Positions 38,183 through 48,247 of a DNA stretch of 64,000 bases are shown here, piece after piece. The notes under the pieces were generated by a model. The model did not search any database, was not told where the DNA came from, and saw nothing but the letters and a program-made list of their open reading frames with translations. The stretch lies in the NCBI RefSeq assembly GCF_029016485.1, contig NZ_CP092106.1, positions 2,232,001-2,296,000 of the forward strand, given 5' to 3'. The translations under genes were made by a program, and so were the position numbers. Each line of letters starts with the position of its first letter. Position 1 is the stretch's first letter. Source of the DNA: Vibrio sp. JC009. GTDB taxonomy: Bacteria > Pseudomonadota > Gammaproteobacteria > Enterobacterales > Vibrionaceae.

Positions 38183-38672
38183 GCTCTATTATTTGCTCCT
38201 CATTTAGCAGCGAGTAACGAACAGTTCTCCCCCTTGAGTGAAAAAGCCTAACTAGTTGATAAAGCTAACAGAAGGGGGAGTTAGAGGGGGTTGGTTATGC
38301 CACACATGGCTAAATCACAATGGTTTAAGTTCATGAGAAGCAACCCCTCCCAACCTCCCCTTCGATGGGGCTTCTTCGATAATCCAACCTTCTGAGATTA
38401 AGGGGAGGGGCCGACCTTTGCCCTAATCAGGCTTTCCGTCGTATAGAGAGCTTATCAACTCCATAGACCCACTAAAGCTACAATCAGTAAAAATCAGGCA
38501 CAAAAAACCAACAGACTTTAAATCCCATTTAATAAATTCGCATTTAATTAAATAATTTCTAATTCCAACGCTATTTATTCAACTTTTTTATCGCTAACGG
38601 TTGCTTTTTTTATTCAGGATGGCAAATTGAACGCCTATAACAAAACAGAATTTAATATGGGAATCGTATTGT
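38183..38672. other. 490-bp gap between the antiporter gene and asnB
   Basis: The left half is a C/G-rich hairpin repeat (38224-38420). The right half (38421-38672) is very AT-rich with several T- and A-runs, and is the asnB leader and promoter. Only a weak GGGAA precedes the asnB ATG. No ORF or tRNA is seen. Confidence 0.6.
38224..38420 (+). repeat. C/G-rich hairpin repeat, copy 1
   Basis: Begins GTTCTCCCCCTTGAGTGAAA and has GAAGGGGGAGTTAGAGGGGG about 45 bases on, so CTCCCCCTT pairs with AAGGGGGAG. The second half has CAACCCCTCCCAACCTCCCC and later TTAAGGGGAGGGG. A second copy in reverse orientation is at 46975-47164. Confidence 0.75.
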
Positions 38673-40349
38673 ATGTGTTCGATCTTCGGCATCTTAGATA
38701 TTAAAAGCGACGCGGCTGCACTTCGCCCGGTTGCTCTGGAAATGTCAAAAAAACTTCGCCACCGTGGTCCTGACTGGTCAGGTATCTACGCGTCAGACAA
38801 AGCTATCCTTGCTCACGAACGTCTGGCTATCGTTGGCCTGAACAGTGGCGCTCAGCCAATCTACAGCCCGGACAAAAAACTTATCCTGGCAGTAAACGGC
38901 GAAATCTATAACCACAAAGAGATCCGTGCAAGATACGAAGATAAGTACGATTTCCAGACAGACTCTGACTGTGAAGTTATCCTGGCGCTTTACCGTGAGT
39001 ACGGTGCAGACCTTCTGGAAGAGCTGAACGGTATCTTCGCTTTTGTTCTTTACGATGAAGAGAAAGACCAGTACCTGGTTGGTCGTGACCACATCGGTAT
39101 CATCCCTATGTACCAGGGCTATGACGAGAACGGCAACTACTACGTTGCTTCTGAGATGAAAGCTCTGACGCCGGTTTGTAAAACCATCAGTGAATTCCCT
39201 CCAGGTTGCTCTTACGGCAGCGCAGATGCAGAACCTCAGCGCTACTACGTTCGTGACTGGATGGAATACAACGAAGTAAAAGGCAACACAACAAGCAAAG
39301 AAGAGCTGACAAAAGCGCTTGAAGATGCGGTACACCGTCAGCTAATGACAGACGTACCTTACGGCGTACTTCTTTCCGGTGGTCTGGATTCATCTATTAC
39401 ATCTGCTGTTGCTAAGAAATTTGCGGCAATGCGTGTTGAAGATAACGACAAATCAGCAGCATGGTGGCCTCAGCTTCACTCATTTGCTATCGGCCTTGAA
39501 GGTGCACCTGACCTTGCAGCTTCACGTGAAGTAGCAGAAAAACTGGGCACAGTTCACCACGAAATGACTTACACCATTCAGGAAGGCCTGGATGCGATTC
39601 GTGACGTTATCTACCACATCGAAACTTACGATGTAACCACTATCCGTGCTTCAACTCCTATGTTCCTGATGGCGCGTAAGATCAAAGCTATGGGTATCAA
39701 AATGGTACTTTCCGGTGAAGGTGCGGATGAAATCTTCGGTGGTTACCTGTACTTCCACAAGGCACCAAACGATAAAGAGATGCACGAAGAGCTGGTTCGT
39801 AAACTGCTTGCTCTGAACATGTTTGACTGTGCACGTGCGAACAAGTCTCTTGCTGCATGGGGTGTTGAAGGCCGCGTACCATTCCTTGATAAAGAATTTA
39901 TCGATGTTGCAATGCGCGTAAACCCGAAAGACAAGATGTGTGGCACTAACGGTAAGATGGAAAAACACATTCTGCGTGAATGTTTTGAACACTACCTGCC
40001 GGATTCAATCGCATGGCGTCAGAAAGAGCAGTTCTCTGATGGTGTTGGCTACGGCTGGATTGATTCACTGCGTGACACTGCTGAAGCAAAAATCACAGAC
40101 CAGCAGATTGAGACAGCGAGCTACCGCTTCCCGTACAACACGCCTCAGACTAAAGAAGCGTACATGTACCGCGAAATCTTTGAAGAGCTGTTCCCGCTGC
40201 CATCAGCAGCAGAATGTGTACCAGGCGGCCCGTCTATCGCATGTTCTTCAGCGAAAGCTATCGAATGGGATGAAGCATTTAAAGATATGGCTGACCCATC
40301 CGGCCGGGCTGTACAGACAGTACATAACGATTCTTACGAATCGCTATAA
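38673..40349 (+). CDS. asnB: Asparagine synthase (glutamine-hydrolysing)
   Basis: AsnB makes asparagine from aspartate, ATP and glutamine. The 558-residue protein starts MCSIFGILDIK, so the glutaminase cysteine is residue 2. The Ntn domain runs to about 190. The synthetase domain has the PP-loop VLLSGGLDSSITSAVAKK and SGEGADEIFGGYLYFHKA. Length matches E. coli AsnB. A terminator follows, so it is monocistronic. Confidence 0.97.
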   Translation: MCSIFGILDIKSDAAALRPVALEMSKKLRHRGPDWSGIYASDKAILAHERLAIVGLNSGAQPIYSPDKKLILAVNGEIYNHKEIRARYEDKYDFQTDSDCEVILALYREYGADLLEELNGIFAFVLYDEEKDQYLVGRDHIGIIPMYQGYDENGNYYVASEMKALTPVCKTISEFPPGCSYGSADAEPQRYYVRDWMEYNEVKGNTTSKEELTKALEDAVHRQLMTDVPYGVLLSGGLDSSITSAVAKKFAAMRVEDNDKSAAWWPQLHSFAIGLEGAPDLAASREVAEKLGTVHHEMTYTIQEGLDAIRDVIYHIETYDVTTIRASTPMFLMARKIKAMGIKMVLSGEGADEIFGGYLYFHKAPNDKEMHEELVRKLLALNMFDCARANKSLAAWGVEGRVPFLDKEFIDVAMRVNPKDKMCGTNGKMEKHILRECFEHYLPDSIAWRQKEQFSDGVGYGWIDSLRDTAEAKITDQQIETASYRFPYNTPQTKEAYMYREIFEELFPLPSAAECVPGGPSIACSSAKAIEWDEAFKDMADPSGRAVQTVHNDSYESL

Positions 40350-40356
40350 AACAGAA

Positions 40357-40384
40357 AGGCTGCCAATCGGCAGCCTTAATTTTA
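40357..40384 (+). terminator. Terminator of asnB
   Basis: AGGCTGCC, AATC, GGCAGCCT form an 8-bp stem followed by TAATTTTAT. It lies 8 bp past the asnB stop; it may also end the opposing lipoprotein transcript. Confidence 0.85.
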
Positions 40385-40402
40385 TATCAATCCCGCTTTT
40401 AA

Positions 40403-40762
40403 CTAATTTTTAGAGCCCAGCATATCCAAATACCACCGGGACGGAAGCTGATATTTCGCACACTCCTTACAGGAAAGCTCCATCCCCGTATCATCCTGAT
40501 AAAAAGTCAGAAGAATGTCATTCTCCTTGCCCAGCGGATCAGCGTAGTGCAACTTCAGGTGATTGTCTTCAATGGCAAATGGCTTAGTGATACTGCCGCT
40601 TGGCGTCACAATGTCCACCACATCGGTATTAAAGTCCAGAGAGAACTCCAGCCCCTTATCTACAAACTTCTTCTGAAACGGTGGCTGTTCCTCTTCCGTA
40701 CATCCGGCCACCAGAAGTGTAGCGACTACCGCATACACGCACTTTTTTATAACACTTTTCAT
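40403..40762 (-). CDS. Small predicted lipoprotein, function unknown
   Basis: The ATG at 40762 has AGGAA five bases upstream and gives 119 residues. The start MKSVIKKCVYAVVATLLVAGC is a lipoprotein signal with lipobox LVAGC (cysteine 21). Glu at +2/+3 after the lipid cysteine suggests outer-membrane sorting. The mature part is acidic and beta-rich, with a CKEC pair near the C-terminus. An in-frame upstream extension is ignored. It lies 28 bp downstream of rfaH and is probably cotranscribed with it. I do not recognise the family. Confidence 0.8.
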   Translation of the reverse strand: MKSVIKKCVYAVVATLLVAGCTEEEQPPFQKKFVDKGLEFSLDFNTDVVDIVTPSGSITKPFAIEDNHLKLHYADPLGKENDILLTFYQDDTGMELSCKECAKYQLPSRWYLDMLGSKN

Positions 40763-40790
40763 CTCAATTCCTGAATACACCTGAGCGGTT

Positions 40791-41285
40791 TTACAGCTCA
40801 ATATCCTTGTTATCCACGCTAACCTCAACCGTCTGGCTGATCAGTTTAATCAGCAGAATAGAGCGCTTCTCACCATCCGGTTCATGGTAAATCGCATCAA
40901 TACCGGCAAACTGCCCTTCTCTGATACGCACTTCCTGGCCTTTTTCCGGCAGGCTGTCTGTCATAGGTTCCGCCGCCGCACCTTCAAGCTGACGAAGCTC
41001 ATACACAAGACTGCCTGTCACTTCCTGCGGATAACTACCCTGACGAATAAAGTCCACCACGCCCCGCGTGGAGCGAACTGTGGTAAACGAGGGCCCCTCT
41101 TCATAATCAAACCGGATAAAAATATATGAAGGAAACAGTGGCTCTTTAACCACCTGGCGCTTACCACGTACAATTTTTTCCACTTCAACCTGAGGATAGA
41201 AACACTCCACCCCCTGATTCTCCAGATGCATCTGTGCTCTGGCCTGATCGCCCCGCTTACAGTAAAGCAGATACCAACGTTTCAT
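40791..41285 (-). CDS. rfaH: Transcription antiterminator RfaH
   Basis: RfaH is a NusG paralogue recruited at ops sites to help transcribe long surface-polysaccharide and secretion operons and to bind ribosomes. The 164-residue protein has the NGN domain (MKRWYLLYCKRGDQARAQMH, FPSYIFIRFD) and a short C-terminal KOW domain (EKGQEVRIREGQFAGIDAIY). Its length is closer to RfaH than to NusG. I saw no ops element in the window. Confidence 0.92.
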   Translation of the reverse strand: MKRWYLLYCKRGDQARAQMHLENQGVECFYPQVEVEKIVRGKRQVVKEPLFPSYIFIRFDYEEGPSFTTVRSTRGVVDFIRQGSYPQEVTGSLVYELRQLEGAAAEPMTDSLPEKGQEVRIREGQFAGIDAIYHEPDGEKRSILLIKLISQTVEVSVDNKDIEL

Positions 41286-41378
41286 AATTTTATTATTCGA
41301 GTAAAGTCACATAAAGACTGATGCTACCACTAAACCGGGCAGCAAGGCACAAAACTTTCATGTTTCTTTGCCGATAGT

Positions 41379-42338
41379 CTATATATTCAACACCAACTCA
41401 GCCATCATCCGGATATGAGCTTCATCATCATTAAGACATTGAATATAGCGGTAATCCGCACCACCGGCAGACTGATAAATCTCTTTACACTCTTGTGCAA
41501 TTTCTTCCAGTGTTTCTAAACAGTCTACCGAAAAAGCCGGAGTAATAATGTCCAGCGAAGCAAAGCCTTTTTTGCCCAATTGCTGAAGGGTTTCGTCCGT
41601 GTACGGCTTCACCCACTCCTCTTTGCCAAAGCGGGACTGAAAGCTAAAACCGATCTGTTCTTCATTCAGCTCCAGTTCTCTCGCCAATAACTGAGTCGTA
41701 ATTTCACACTCCTGGGGATAGTCATCACCGTTATCAGCATACCGCTGCGGAATGCCGTGATAAGAGCAGAGCAGATAATCCCCTCTTCCATTCTTATCCC
41801 AGTGCGCTTTCACACTTTCCGCCAGTGCACTGATATACAGCGTATGGTCGTGATAACGCTTAATCACACTGCATTCCGGTGCGTTCTGTACCTGCTTCAG
41901 TGCTTTTTCCAGAGCATCTTCCACAGCGCCGGTTGTGGTACCTGAATACTGAGGATACAAAGGCAGAACAACAATCTGCTCCACACCCTTTTGCTGTAGC
42001 TTTTCAATCCCGCTCTGAAGACTTGGGTTACCATAAGTCATACCCGGCTCAACCGGCAAACCGGTCGCTGCCGCCAGCTTTTCCGCCTGCCTTTTGGAAT
42101 AAACCATCAATGGCGAGCCCTCATCCATCCAGATGCTTTTATAAAGCTCAGCAACCCTTGGTGATCTTTTAGGAAGAATAATGCCGTGCAGAACCGGACA
42201 CCAGATCCAGCGAGAAGTATCCACCACCCTCTTATCATGAAGAAACTGGGCAAGAAACCGTTTAACAGCTTGTGGTGTCGGCTCATCGGGTGTACCCAGA
42301 TTGACCAGCAGAATTCCTTTTTTAGCTTGTTGAGACAT
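41379..42338 (-). CDS. hemH: Ferrochelatase
   Basis: HemH inserts Fe2+ into protoporphyrin IX. The ATG at 42338 gives [20 protein letters not shown] and 319 residues, the usual size; an in-frame start 24 codons upstream adds a non-family tail. The catalytic histidine is in [20 protein letters not shown] and the later conserved [15 protein letters not shown] is present. It follows adk with structured element C between them. Confidence 0.95.
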   Translation of the reverse strand: MSQQAKKGILLVNLGTPDEPTPQAVKRFLAQFLHDKRVVDTSRWIWCPVLHGIILPKRSPRVAELYKSIWMDEGSPLMVYSKRQAEKLAAATGLPVEPGMTYGNPSLQSGIEKLQQKGVEQIVVLPLYPQYSGTTTGAVEDALEKALKQVQNAPECSVIKRYHDHTLYISALAESVKAHWDKNGRGDYLLCSYHGIPQRYADNGDDYPQECEITTQLLARELELNEEQIGFSFQSRFGKEEWVKPYTDETLQQLGKKGFASLDIITPAFSVDCLETLEEIAQECKEIYQSAGGADYRYIQCLNDDEAHIRMMAELVLNI

Positions 42339-42380
42339 GCCTTGTAATTTCCAATTATTTTTCGAACGCAGGAGTTTCAT

Positions 42381-42494
42381 GTGGTGGGTTAAGGGTACCT
42401 GATGGAACAAACATACTTAGCCATGGATGGCTAAGTTTGAGCGCCCATGGACGGCCCGAGCGTTTTGTGCAATCAGGTACCCTTAACCCGCCAC
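42381..42494 (+). repeat. Structured intergenic element, copy C
   Basis: A 23-bp closing stem has a 5' arm GTGGTGGGTTAAGGGTACC... and a 3' arm GGTACCCTTAACCCGCCAC; the single irregular pair is U-G. The inner hairpin is CTTAGCCA/TGGCTAAG, where copies A and B have CTTGCCC/GGGCAAG, so both arms changed together. The second lobe also has CCCATGGACGG instead of CCCAGGGATGG. It lies between adk and hemH. Confidence 0.8.
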
Positions 42495-42512
42495 GATCTC
42501 CGGATAAACAGC

Positions 42513-42541
42513 AAAAAAAAGCGACCTTAAAAAAGGCCGCT
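42513..42541 (-). terminator. Terminator of adk
   Basis: On the minus strand GCGGCCTT and AAGGTCGC pair (8 bp, one G-U) across TTTT, then TTTTTTTTGC. It lies 26 bp past the adk stop. Confidence 0.85.
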
Positions 42542-42567
42542 CATACTATATCAGACTGAACTGAAAA

Positions 42568-43224
<657 letters not shown>

Positions 43225-43267
43225 TTATATTGATAAACGATCCGTTTAAATCGTTACTTTCATATTC

Positions 43268-43299
43268 AGGCCCGCGATTCTAGCACAGAATACGGGCCT
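43268..43299. repeat. Inverted repeat between htpG and adk
   Basis: AGGCCCG and CGGGCCT (7 bp), then ATTCT/AGAAT (5 bp), enclose a short loop. There is no U-run on the minus strand, so it is a poor terminator. On the minus strand it contains TGTGCTAGAAT, a possible extended -10 for adk. Confidence 0.45.
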
Positions 43300-43341
43300 T
43301 AGGGTGAAGCAATTTATATCACCTTTAAGAACTTTTGACTG

Positions 43342-45243
43342 TTACACCTTAGTCAGAAGCTTATTTACCGCGCCAAGGAACTGGCTCGGGTCTTCCAGAG
43401 AGCCACGCTCTGCCAGCATCGCCTGACCAAGAAGCAGCTCAACCCAGCGGCCAAATTCCACTTCATCCGCCTCGTCAGCCATACGCTTAACAAGGTCGTG
43501 CTCCGGGTTGATCTCAAAGATATACTTCACTTCAGGAGCCGCCTGACCCGCCGCTTCAAGCAATTTCGCCATCTGCGTCCCCATCTCGTAATCGTCCGTT
43601 ACCACAACCGCAGGCGTTGTCGCCAGCTTAAATGTAGTGCGAACCTCTTTTACGCGATCGCCAAGATACTCTTTTGTGCGTTCAACAACAGACTTAAACT
43701 CTTCTTCCGTTTCCTTCTGCTTCTCTTTTTCTTCTTCATCGTCGAACTTGCTCAGATCAAGACCCGCTTTGGTAATGGACTGAAGCTGCTTACCATCGAA
43801 CTCAGTAAGATAGCTCATCATCCACTCATCGATGCGGTCGTACATAAGCACAACTTCGATGCCTTTGGCTTTGAACTGCTCAAGGTGCGGACTGTTCTTC
43901 GCCGCGGCATAGCTGTCCGCTGTCAGGTAGTAAATTGTGTCCTGCTCTTCCTTCATACGCTCAACGTAAGAAGCCAGTGACACTGTCTGCTCCGAAGAGT
44001 CAGTATTGGTTGAAGCAAAACGCAGAAGACCCGCGATCTTCTCCTTGTTAGACATATCTTCCGCCAGGCCTTCTTTCATCACCTGACCAAACTCTTTCCA
44101 GAAAGAAGCGTATTTCTCATCATCTTTTTTCGCCATACGCTCAAGCATAGTAAGCACTCGCTTAGTACACGCATTACGAAGGGACTGAGTTACCTTGTTA
44201 TCCTGAAGAATTTCACGCGATACGTTCAGTGGCAGATCGTTGGAATCTATCAGGCCACGAACAAAACGCAGGTAAGACGGCATAAACTGCTCAGCGTCAT
44301 CCATAATAAACACACGCTGAACATACAGCTTCAGACCACTCTTATGGTCGCGGTTCATCATGTCCCACGGTGCTTTTGAAGGCACATAAAGCAGGCTGGT
44401 GTAGTCATTCTTACCTTCTACGCGGTTGTGGCTCCACAGCAGCGGGTCAGTAAAGTCATGAGAAACATGCTTGTAGAATTCTTTATACTCTTCTTCCGAA
44501 ATATCTGACTTGTTGCGGGTCCAAAGAGCCTGGGCCTTGTTGATCTGCTCCCACTTGCCCTCTTTGTCATTACCTTCTTCGTCTTTCTCAACCGTCCAGA
44601 TAGAAACCGGAATACCGATATGGTCAGAGTACTTGCTGATAACATCTCTCAGACGCCATTCAGACAGGAACTCTTCACCCTCTTCACGCATGTGTAGGAT
44701 GATGTCTGTACCACGAGAAGTTTTAGTGATGTCTTCAATGGTGTATTCACCCTCACCAGAAGAGTGCCACTGCACGCCCTGATCTGCCGCAAGACCGGCT
44801 GCACGGGTGCGGACGGTTACAGCATCAGCAACGATAAACGCGGAGTAGAAACCTACACCGAACTGACCAATCAACTGAGAGTCTTTGCTCTGGTCTTCAG
44901 AAAGCTTGGCAAAGAAATCTGCTGTACCTGATTTTGCAATCTTACCAAGGTGTTCAATCACATCTTCGCGGCTCATACCGATACCATTATCAGTAACCGT
45001 AAGGGTCTTCGCCTGGGCATCAAAGGTCAGTTTTACGCCCAGATCGGCATCACCTTCGTATAGTGCGGTATCAGACAGAGCCTGAAAACGCAGCTTGTCC
45101 GATGCATCCGACGCGTTTGAGATAAGCTCACGCAGGAAGATCTCTTTGTTTGAATACAGAGAGTGAATCATCAGGTGAAGTAACTGTTTTACTTCAGTTT
45201 GAAAACCTAAAGTTTCTTTGTTGTGAGTAGCTGTCTCGGTCAT
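43342..45243 (-). CDS. htpG: Molecular chaperone HtpG (Hsp90)
   Basis: HtpG is a cytosolic ATP-dependent Hsp90. The 633-residue protein has the GHKL ATPase N-terminus ([61 protein letters not shown]), the middle domain ([11 protein letters not shown]) and the C-terminal dimerisation domain. Length is normal. It is divergent from toxR, the standard Vibrio order. I could not identify a sigma-32 promoter with confidence. Confidence 0.97.
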   Translation of the reverse strand: MTETATHNKETLGFQTEVKQLLHLMIHSLYSNKEIFLRELISNASDASDKLRFQALSDTALYEGDADLGVKLTFDAQAKTLTVTDNGIGMSREDVIEHLGKIAKSGTADFFAKLSEDQSKDSQLIGQFGVGFYSAFIVADAVTVRTRAAGLAADQGVQWHSSGEGEYTIEDITKTSRGTDIILHMREEGEEFLSEWRLRDVISKYSDHIGIPVSIWTVEKDEEGNDKEGKWEQINKAQALWTRNKSDISEEEYKEFYKHVSHDFTDPLLWSHNRVEGKNDYTSLLYVPSKAPWDMMNRDHKSGLKLYVQRVFIMDDAEQFMPSYLRFVRGLIDSNDLPLNVSREILQDNKVTQSLRNACTKRVLTMLERMAKKDDEKYASFWKEFGQVMKEGLAEDMSNKEKIAGLLRFASTNTDSSEQTVSLASYVERMKEEQDTIYYLTADSYAAAKNSPHLEQFKAKGIEVVLMYDRIDEWMMSYLTEFDGKQLQSITKAGLDLSKFDDEEEKEKQKETEEEFKSVVERTKEYLGDRVKEVRTTFKLATTPAVVVTDDYEMGTQMAKLLEAAGQAAPEVKYIFEINPEHDLVKRMADEADEVEFGRWVELLLGQAMLAERGSLEDPSQFLGAVNKLLTKV

Positions 45244-45532
45244 TTTAGCTCCATTAATTCTGCTTTCGATGACATTGTGAATAATAAAAATTGAGAAATC
45301 TTTATGAACTCAATCACATTTCAGTTGTATACTGCACAGACGGATAGTAAACTACGCCTGCTGTGTAAATTTACTGTAAAGAATTCTAAAAACGATTTTT
45401 TTTTAAGGAAGATTATTTATTCTTCCCCGCACAAACCTCAAAAAAGGTAAAAAACTAACCTTTCAGGTGGCTCAGCTCGCTGTTCTTTTACACACGGTTT
45501 CTACGTATATAGGGTTAAAAAAGAAAATTTCA
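45244..45532. other. htpG / toxR divergent intergenic region
   Basis: This AT-rich stretch of 289 bp must hold both promoters. In V. cholerae heat induction of the divergent htpG promoter lowers toxR expression; the same arrangement makes this possible here. An A/T run (GATTTTTTTTTAAGG) is near 45391-45406. No ORF is supported. Confidence 0.5.
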
Positions 45533-46372
45533 ATGAATCAGACAGACACCAAGTTCATACTTGCTCAAAAATTTACTTTTGATCCGAACAATAACTCGCT
45601 AATGGACTTATCAAGCGACAGTGAAGTTATCCGTCTCGGCAGCAACGAAAGCAGAATTCTGCTTATGCTTTCAGAAAATCCTAACAAAATTATCAGCAGA
45701 GATGAGCTGCATGAGTTTGTCTGGCGTGATCAGGGTTTTCAGGTAGATGATTCAAGCCTGACTCAGGCAATTTCAACCCTGAGAAAGATGCTCGGTGACT
45801 CAACAAAGCAACCTCAGTTTGTAAAAACTGTGCCAAAACGTGGCTACAAGTTTATCGCAACGGTAGAAGCACTTGATGAAGATTCATCTGAAGAAAGTAT
45901 GGAGAGAAGCGAAGCAGATATTCAAACGGCAATATCTGCTGCAAGTTCTGCCAGCACTATTAAAACCGAAGAAAAACCAGCTTCTGAACCAGCTGGTGAA
46001 AAGGTGCGTTATACCACCAAGTTTGCCTATAAATTTGTATATCTGATTGCCCTTCTGTTACCGGCATTTGTTTATCTTTCAGCCGATCCGGTAAGGTCGA
46101 AAATGAAAGTCATTGATAACGTTCGCGGTGTGCCAATTGAAACCACAATCGGACATCCGCCACTGAATTCCTGGCAGGATACCGTCAAGCGATGTATTGA
46201 TACCTACCTGGAAAACCACCCGGGAGAGAGAAAACCAGCAGAGATTATTATTACGGCAGGCCCAAGGAACAACATCATTCTGAATACAATACACGCCGAA
46301 GAATACTCAAACGACAACAGTACTATCCAGTTGATTACCGATCAGCGGGATATCGAACAACTTTGCCGCTAA
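45533..46372 (+). CDS. toxR: Membrane-bound transcriptional regulator ToxR
   Basis: ToxR controls porin and other envelope genes in response to bile and other signals. The ATG at 45533 (MNQTDTKFILAQKFTFDP) gives 279 residues. It has an OmpR-type winged helix (about 15-112; VDDSSLTQAISTLRKMLGDS and VPKRGYKFIATV), a variable linker (113-160), a membrane helix (164-184) and a periplasmic domain with two cysteines (C221, C278) as in V. cholerae. A start 22 codons upstream is not family-like. It is followed by toxS after 13 bp. Confidence 0.96.
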   Translation: MNQTDTKFILAQKFTFDPNNNSLMDLSSDSEVIRLGSNESRILLMLSENPNKIISRDELHEFVWRDQGFQVDDSSLTQAISTLRKMLGDSTKQPQFVKTVPKRGYKFIATVEALDEDSSEESMERSEADIQTAISAASSASTIKTEEKPASEPAGEKVRYTTKFAYKFVYLIALLLPAFVYLSADPVRSKMKVIDNVRGVPIETTIGHPPLNSWQDTVKRCIDTYLENHPGERKPAEIIITAGPRNNIILNTIHAEEYSNDNSTIQLITDQRDIEQLCR

Positions 46373-46385
46373 AGCAGGAGCTGAC

Positions 46386-46910
46386 ATGAAACAAAGAATC
46401 GCACTGGTTACATTAGTTCTTTCCTGCATCTTCAGCCTTTGGCTTTACTTTGCTTCTGATATAAAGATAGAAAGAGAGCTGACATCCAAAGAGTGGCAGT
46501 CGACCATGACAACACTCCTGTCTGAAACCATTGTTAATGATCCGGAAAACCCTTTAAACCAGCTTGCCAGGGTAACGGTAAGAAGCAATGTGAAATATCT
46601 GCCAAATTACTCTTATATCAGAGTTTCATACATTGAACTCTTTGATAAAGAGCAGACTCTGGTTGGTACGCTGGGCATCTCTGAAACAGGATCATGGGAG
46701 CTGTCAGATCAATATCTGCTGGTTAATCCTGCTGAGTTTAAAGACTCTTCAGCACCGCGCCCTAAAACACTGAGTCAGGAGCAGGTCGACATCATTAAAG
46801 GACTATTTGTTTCAGATGCTCAACAGAGCAGAAGGGTGGATGTGATTAACAGCAGAGCCATCCTGCTGACAAGCCTTGACCACGGTTCACGGGTTCTGTC
46901 TTCAAATTAA
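46386..46910 (+). CDS. toxS: ToxR partner protein ToxS
   Basis: ToxS protects ToxR from proteolysis and helps bind bile at the periplasmic side. The 174-residue protein has an N-terminal membrane anchor (about 5-22; ALVTLVLSCIFSLWLYFA) and a periplasmic domain with no cysteines visible beyond the anchor. Length and coupling to toxR fit the family. Confidence 0.95.
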   Translation: MKQRIALVTLVLSCIFSLWLYFASDIKIERELTSKEWQSTMTTLLSETIVNDPENPLNQLARVTVRSNVKYLPNYSYIRVSYIELFDKEQTLVGTLGISETGSWELSDQYLLVNPAEFKDSSAPRPKTLSQEQVDIIKGLFVSDAQQSRRVDVINSRAILLTSLDHGSRVLSSN

Positions 46911-47253
46911 CAACCTATAAAAATCCCCACAAAAATCTGTCTCTGATACACAAGTCTAATGGGACAGAGAAAAATTCCTCCCCTTAGACACGAAAGGTCG
47001 GTTTTTAGAAAAAGTTACATCCAAGGGGAGGTTAGGAGGGGTTGCTGCTTAGAGGTTTAAGGTTCTACGATTTAGTTAATTATTGTATAACCAACCCCCT
47101 CTAACTCCCCCTTCTATTAGCTTTATCAACCAATTAGGCTTTTTCACTCAAGGGGGAGAACCATTCTCTGAACACTTTAATATTTGTGTATAAAAGTCAG
47201 ACAAACGTGGGGAATTCTCATCCTGATCGGTATTCGTTTCTCACCGGAACCGC
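46911..47253. other. 343-bp gap between toxS and yfcE
   Basis: It is mostly filled by the second copy of the C/G-rich hairpin repeat (46975-47164). The two ends are short and featureless. The convergent genes toxS and yfcE have no simple terminator here, so the repeat hairpins may serve. Confidence 0.6.
46975..47164 (-). repeat. C/G-rich hairpin repeat, copy 2 (inverted)
   Basis: The complement begins GGTTCTCCCCCTTGAGTGAA and carries GAAGGGGGAGTTAGAGGGGG, as in copy 1. The second half has CAACCCCTCCTAACCTCCCC and CTAAGGGGAGG. The GC-rich arms are kept while the loops between them differ strongly. Confidence 0.75.
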
Positions 47254-47799
47254 TTATATTCTGGTCTCTGCCAGCACTTCACCCTCAAAACTCACTACCT
47301 TCAGCATTTCATCTTCAAGCAAGCCATAGCTGCGGACAAAACCACCTTTAGGGAAAGTGACTGAACCCGGATTAAAAATAATCTGCTCGCCATCCTGCTC
47401 CGCAACCGGAAGATGGGTATGACCGTGGGCAATAACATCGCCACTTTTTAGTGCTGGCCTGTTGCTGCTATTGTAGATATGTCCGTGAGTAAGAAAAATC
47501 CGCTTACCCGATTCCAGCAGTATCCAGGAAGAGTCCAGCATCATAGGAAACTGCAGCAACATCTGATCCACTTCGCTGTCACAGTTGCCGCGAACCGCGA
47601 TGATTTTATCCTTGTAGCTATTAAGCAAGTCTGCCACCGCAGCAGGATCATAACCTTCAGGGACAGAGTTCCTTGGGCCATGATTAAGAAGGTCACCTAA
47701 CAGTACAAGAATATCCGCATCAGATGCATCAAATTTTGCCAGTGTTTCCTGAGTTGTCGTCAGACAGCCATGCAGATCCGACGCAAAAAAAAGATTCAT
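47254..47799 (-). CDS. yfcE: YfcE-type phosphodiesterase
   Basis: The 181-residue calcineurin-like metallophosphoesterase has all five metal motifs: FASDLHG, LGDLLNHGP, VRGNCDSEVD, FLTHGHIYN and AHGHTHLPV. E. coli YfcE is a manganese-dependent phosphodiesterase on model substrates; the natural substrate is not known. It lies 43 bp downstream of the CBS-domain gene on the same strand. Confidence 0.9.
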   Translation of the reverse strand: MNLFFASDLHGCLTTTQETLAKFDASDADILVLLGDLLNHGPRNSVPEGYDPAAVADLLNSYKDKIIAVRGNCDSEVDQMLLQFPMMLDSSWILLESGKRIFLTHGHIYNSSNRPALKSGDVIAHGHTHLPVAEQDGEQIIFNPGSVTFPKGGFVRSYGLLEDEMLKVVSFEGEVLAETRI

Positions 47800-47842
47800 A
47801 AAATAATCCCTGAGTTCTGTTTTTTTCTATTGTACCCAAATA

Positions 47843-48247
47843 TCAGGTATCCAGGGCCATACCATTTACCACAATATTGTTGTAACTCACCATGCCGATA
47901 ATCTTACCGTTTTCGATAACAGGCGCCCGGCTGATCCCAAACCTTTCAAACAGTCTGGCACAGTATTTAACGTTCATCTCCGGGTCCACTGACAGGGCAG
48001 GCTTAGTCATTATTTCGTAGATATTGGTTCTCTCTCCTGAACGGTTTTTTGCCAGTACTTTCTTGGCGATATCGTTCATAAGAACAATGCCGTATTCATC
48101 ATCATCGTTTCTTTTGTCTACGATCAGCGCCTTTACCGCGTGTTCACGCGCCAGGCGAATGCCTTCCTGCACCGTTGTTAAACCATCGACCATCACATAA
48201 GTATTCGCCATTACATCACGAACCCGAATTATCTCATGTTTGCTCAT
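47843..48247 (-). CDS. Stand-alone CBS-domain protein
   Basis: This 134-residue protein is a pair of CBS motifs (RVRDVMANTYVMVDGLTTVQ and EIMTKPALSVDPEMNV), with no other domain. Such proteins bind adenine nucleotides and regulate partners. Its ATG overlaps the stop of the PII-like gene (ATGA-type, 4 bp). It ends a coupled four-gene operon with two DUF1538 membrane proteins, which suggests that it regulates them. Confidence 0.9.
   Translation of the reverse strand: MSKHEIIRVRDVMANTYVMVDGLTTVQEGIRLAREHAVKALIVDKRNDDDEYGIVLMNDIAKKVLAKNRSGERTNIYEIMTKPALSVDPEMNVKYCARLFERFGISRAPVIENGKIIGMVSYNNIVVNGMALDT

Noticed and set aside
45244..45532. Sigma-32 promoter for htpG
   Set aside because: No good match to CTTGAAA with a CCCAT -10 at proper spacing could be found by eye, although heat control is expected for this gene.
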